Below, in pieces: positions 61,930 through 64,000 of a stretch of DNA of 64,000 bases. A program made the translations under genes and the position numbers. The notes below the pieces were generated by a model. It had not been told where the DNA came from. It worked only from the letters and a program-made list of their open reading frames with translations, and ran no database searches. Each line of letters starts with the position of its first letter. The stretch's first letter is position 1. Where the stretch lies: NCBI RefSeq assembly GCF_001700435.1, contig NZ_LYPC01000022.1:62001-126000 (forward strand). Reading direction: 5' to 3'. The stretch is from Paenibacillus pectinilyticus (GTDB lineage Bacteria > Bacillota > Bacilli > Paenibacillales > NBRC-103111).

Positions 61930-63211
61930 AATGAAAGAGCGAGGCACGACCTTTTCAACCGAAGTAATGGCCGGGGTGACAACGTTCTTGACGATGGTCT
62001 ACATTGTAATTGTGAATCCAGGTGTATTAAGTACAACCGGCATGGATTTCCACGGCGTTTTCATGGCGACCGTACTAGCCAGCATTATTGCTACACTCAT
62101 CATGGGGATTTTTGCGAACTACCCGATTGTGATCGCGCCAGGTATGGGGTTAAATGCTTATTTTGCATTTACTGTGGTAGGAGGTAACGGCGTAGCATGG
62201 CAGGTTGCTCTTGGCGCTGTATTCGTAGCAGGCCTACTGTTCGTCGTACTGTCACTAACAAGCATTCGATATGTTTTGCTCGATGCAATCCCTACAAGCT
62301 TGAAACATGCGATCACCGCTGGTATCGGGCTATTTATCACATTCATTGGTTTGCAAAATGCAAAAATCATTGTCGCCTCGCCCGCAACTTTACTCACATT
62401 AGGCAACTTAAGAGAGCCTATGACCGCATTGACATTACTTGGCTTGATTATTTCCTTAGTATTACTTGCATATCAAGTGCGCGGCTACTTGTTCTTCGGC
62501 ATGCTGATCACTGCAATTCTTGCATGGTTGGTCGGATTGCTGACGCTACCGAACAGCTTTGTTGCTGTACCTTCTGGACTAGTAGCGACAGCTTTTCAGC
62601 TAGATATTAAGGGAGTTTTCTCGGGAGGCTTATATGCCGTCATATTTACGTTTTTGTTAATCACGTTGTTCGACACAACGGGTACGATGTTAGGTGTAGC
62701 CGAACAGGCGGGTCTTCTCCAAGATAACAAATTCCCACGCTCACGAGGCGCACTGCTGGCTGATGCCGTCGGCACGACGACTGGCGCTCTTCTTGGCACG
62801 AGTCCGACGTCGGCTTATATTGAATCCAGCTCTGGCGTTGCGGTTGGGGGGAGAACGGGCTTAACGGCTGTCGTGGTATGCATATTGCTTGCGTTAACCT
62901 TGTTGTTTTCACCCATTATCGCGGTGCTGGCAAGTATTCCAGCAATAACCGCGCCTACGCTAATTATTGTCGGTTTTCTCATGATGAATGTGCTGCGCAA
63001 AATCGAGTGGCAAGACCTGGAGGAAGCCTTCCCAGCTTTCTTAATTGTTGTTCTCATGCCGCTAACGTATAGCATTGCGACTGGTATTGGGATTGGATTC
63101 ATCGTCTATCCGATTCTCAAGTTCGTTCGCGGGAAGCGGAGGGATGTTCATCCGATTTTCTATTTGTTTGCGGTGTTGTTTTTTATTCAGATCGTCTTTT
63201 TCACGCATTAA
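61913..63211 (+). CDS. NCS2/AzgA-type nucleobase permease (hypoxanthine/guanine/adenine)
   Basis: A 432-residue permease with about 12-14 helices. It starts MDRLFKMKERGTTFSTEVMA, with VTTFLTMVYIVIVNPGVLS and ANYPIVIAPGMGLNAYFAFT, the AzgA/GhxP signature. FDTTGTMLGVAEQAGLLQ and STSPTSAYIESSSGVAVGGR-type residues (LGTSPTSAYIESSSGVAVGG) form the substrate-binding repeats. It imports purine bases with protons. The ATG at 61913 has CCAGGAGG upstream inside the B-subunit gene; longer frames to 61718 are only overlap. Translational coupling to the germinant receptor is unusual. Confidence 0.93.
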   Translation: MDRLFKMKERGTTFSTEVMAGVTTFLTMVYIVIVNPGVLSTTGMDFHGVFMATVLASIIATLIMGIFANYPIVIAPGMGLNAYFAFTVVGGNGVAWQVALGAVFVAGLLFVVLSLTSIRYVLLDAIPTSLKHAITAGIGLFITFIGLQNAKIIVASPATLLTLGNLREPMTALTLLGLIISLVLLAYQVRGYLFFGMLITAILAWLVGLLTLPNSFVAVPSGLVATAFQLDIKGVFSGGLYAVIFTFLLITLFDTTGTMLGVAEQAGLLQDNKFPRSRGALLADAVGTTTGALLGTSPTSAYIESSSGVAVGGRTGLTAVVVCILLALTLLFSPIIAVLASIPAITAPTLIIVGFLMMNVLRKIEWQDLEEAFPAFLIVVLMPLTYSIATGIGIGFIVYPILKFVRGKRRDVHPIFYLFAVLFFIQIVFFTH

Positions 63212-63247
63212 TGTGTAAAATAGTGTGAGGATATCTGCACAAATATA

Positions 63248-63276
63248 TTGAATATTTATACAAAATATCGCATAAT
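63248..63276 (+). promoter_or_regulatory. SigA-type promoter of the transglutaminase-like gene
   Basis: TTGAAT (63248-63253), a 17-bp spacer and CATAAT (63271-63276), 50 bp before the start at 63327. Confidence 0.55.
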
Positions 63277-63326
63277 CATTCTATCTGATTTTACACCAAC
63301 TTTAGATGTTGTTGTGGGGGGATAGA

Positions 63327-63935
63327 ATGATTTTAACCTGTGAATCTAACCAAGTAGAAGATTATTTATGTGAATCCAAAGAAGTGGATTATCGCTCCGA
63401 TGCAATTCGAGGCAAAGCGGAAGAACTGTTCGCCAAAGCTTTAGACGAAATTGACTTTGTACGTAAATCCTTTGAATTTGTTCGAGATGAGATCTCACAT
63501 TCGTGGGATATTCAAAGCTCACGAGTCACATGCCGTGCATCGGAAGTACTCCATTTTAAAGAAGGCATCTGTTATGCGAAATCTAATTTGCTGTGTGCTA
63601 TTTTGAGAAGTAAAGGTCTGCCTACAGGCTTCTGCTATCAGCGACTGACCTTGGGCGATATGCCTGAATCGGGGTACTGTCTGCATGCTTTGAATGCCGT
63701 CTATCTTCAATCGGTAGGCAAATGGATTCGCCTTGACGCACGTGGCAATAAGCCAGGTATTCAAGCGGAGTTTGCGCTGGAAGAAGAGAAGTTGGCCTTC
63801 TCGGTAAGAGCCGCTTACGACGAAATTGATTATCCTCTCATCTACTCCCGTCCAAATCCGGATACAATGAGTGTCTTGCAGCACGCTACGGATTGTATAA
63901 CCATGTATAACGAAGGGTTACCAACTAGCTTATAG
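63327..63935 (+). CDS. Transglutaminase-like domain protein
   Basis: A 202-residue protein of the transglutaminase/protease-like superfamily. The Cys-His-Asp triad is visible: Cys in EGICYAKSNLLCAILRSKGL, His in YCLHALNAV and Asp in WIRLDARGNK. No signal peptide, so it is cytoplasmic. Bacterial members act as amidases, peptidases or crosslinking enzymes; the substrate is unknown. GGGGGGATAGA precedes the ATG at 63327; an earlier frame start at 63306 lacks a site. Confidence 0.85.
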   Translation: MILTCESNQVEDYLCESKEVDYRSDAIRGKAEELFAKALDEIDFVRKSFEFVRDEISHSWDIQSSRVTCRASEVLHFKEGICYAKSNLLCAILRSKGLPTGFCYQRLTLGDMPESGYCLHALNAVYLQSVGKWIRLDARGNKPGIQAEFALEEEKLAFSVRAAYDEIDYPLIYSRPNPDTMSVLQHATDCITMYNEGLPTSL

Positions 63936-63968
63936 TTGAAATTTTACAGGTAACAAGGACTTAACTCA

Positions 63969-63996
63969 TTGACAGCGAATACAATAAATGTAAAAT
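63969..63996 (+). promoter_or_regulatory. SigA-type promoter reading out of the window
   Basis: TTGACA (63969-63974), a 16-bp spacer and TAAAAT (63991-63996); the gene it serves lies beyond the right edge. Confidence 0.5.
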
Positions 63997-64000
63997 AATT

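Noticed and set aside
1-64000. Defence island, prophage or transposon
   Set aside because: No integrase, transposase, phage structural gene, restriction-modification or toxin-antitoxin pair was recognised, and no terminal repeats or tRNA genes were seen.

Overview
The window looks like chromosomal DNA of an endospore-forming Bacillota, most likely Paenibacillus or a close relative. Reasons: a GerA/GerC/GerB-type germinant receptor operon, strong AGGAGG-type ribosome binding sites with many TTG and GTG starts, several secreted proteins with the copper-amine-oxidase-like 'stalk' domain common in Paenibacillus, a T-box before argS, a ZTP riboswitch before folD, and moderate GC. No rRNA, tRNA, prophage, insertion sequence or CRISPR array was seen. 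The genome assignment is inference.

Layout. 1-8.9 kb: mixed housekeeping and small-molecule genes (AHSA1 fragment, YdeI-like protein, a divergent SDR/LysR pair, SelO, a membrane protein), a GT4 glycosyltransferase/UDP-glucose dehydrogenase operon on the minus strand, and a VOC protein. 9.2-17.1 kb: a complete sialic acid catabolic operon (nanA, an SGNH esterase, a CUT1 ABC importer without ATPase, nanE, nanK, an RpiR regulator, a YhcH/NanQ anomerase), closed by a strong terminator. 17-22 kb: a chemoreceptor, a secreted protein, a signal-peptidase-like lipoprotein lacking its catalytic residues, and a propeller-like membrane protein. 22-24.5 kb: ZTP riboswitch, folD and two uncharacterised genes. 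24.6-34.9 kb: small lipoproteins, a MerR-type promoter with no adjacent MerR gene, a TetR/SDR pair with matching operators, a macrolide-type glycosyltransferase, an ankyrin protein, a stalk-domain protein, an amidase and a divergent AraC/PhyH pair.

35-43.5 kb is envelope-related: two small membrane proteins, two paralogous phosphodiester glycosidase proteins flanking a polysaccharide deacetylase, a sugar isomerase-like protein, an MTHFR-like protein and a large secreted Asp-box protein. 44.1-44.5 kb holds a deletion scar: the 3' halves of a divergent VOC/AsnC gene pair. 46.5-48.6 kb is a T-box with Arg specifier CGG and argS. 48.6-54.9 kb carries an aldo/keto reductase with a divergent MerR regulator (promoter with 19-bp spacer), then a methyltransferase, a Gfo/Idh/MocA oxidoreductase, an MBL hydrolase, chorismate mutase and a DUF3888 protein. 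55.0-56.04 kb is non-coding and made of three successive tandem arrays (7, 52 and 51 bp periods); the two long ones are built of hairpins. 56-64 kb: a POT peptide transporter, the germinant receptor operon with an accessory small membrane protein and an overlapping purine permease gene, and a transglutaminase-like protein.

The observations most worth a second look are the phased hairpin arrays, the catalytically dead signal-peptidase-like lipoprotein, the germinant receptor translationally coupled to a nucleobase permease, the SGNH esterase inside the sialic acid operon, the divergent-pair deletion scar, and the MerR-type promoter with no partner. No complete novel defence or mobile system was found.
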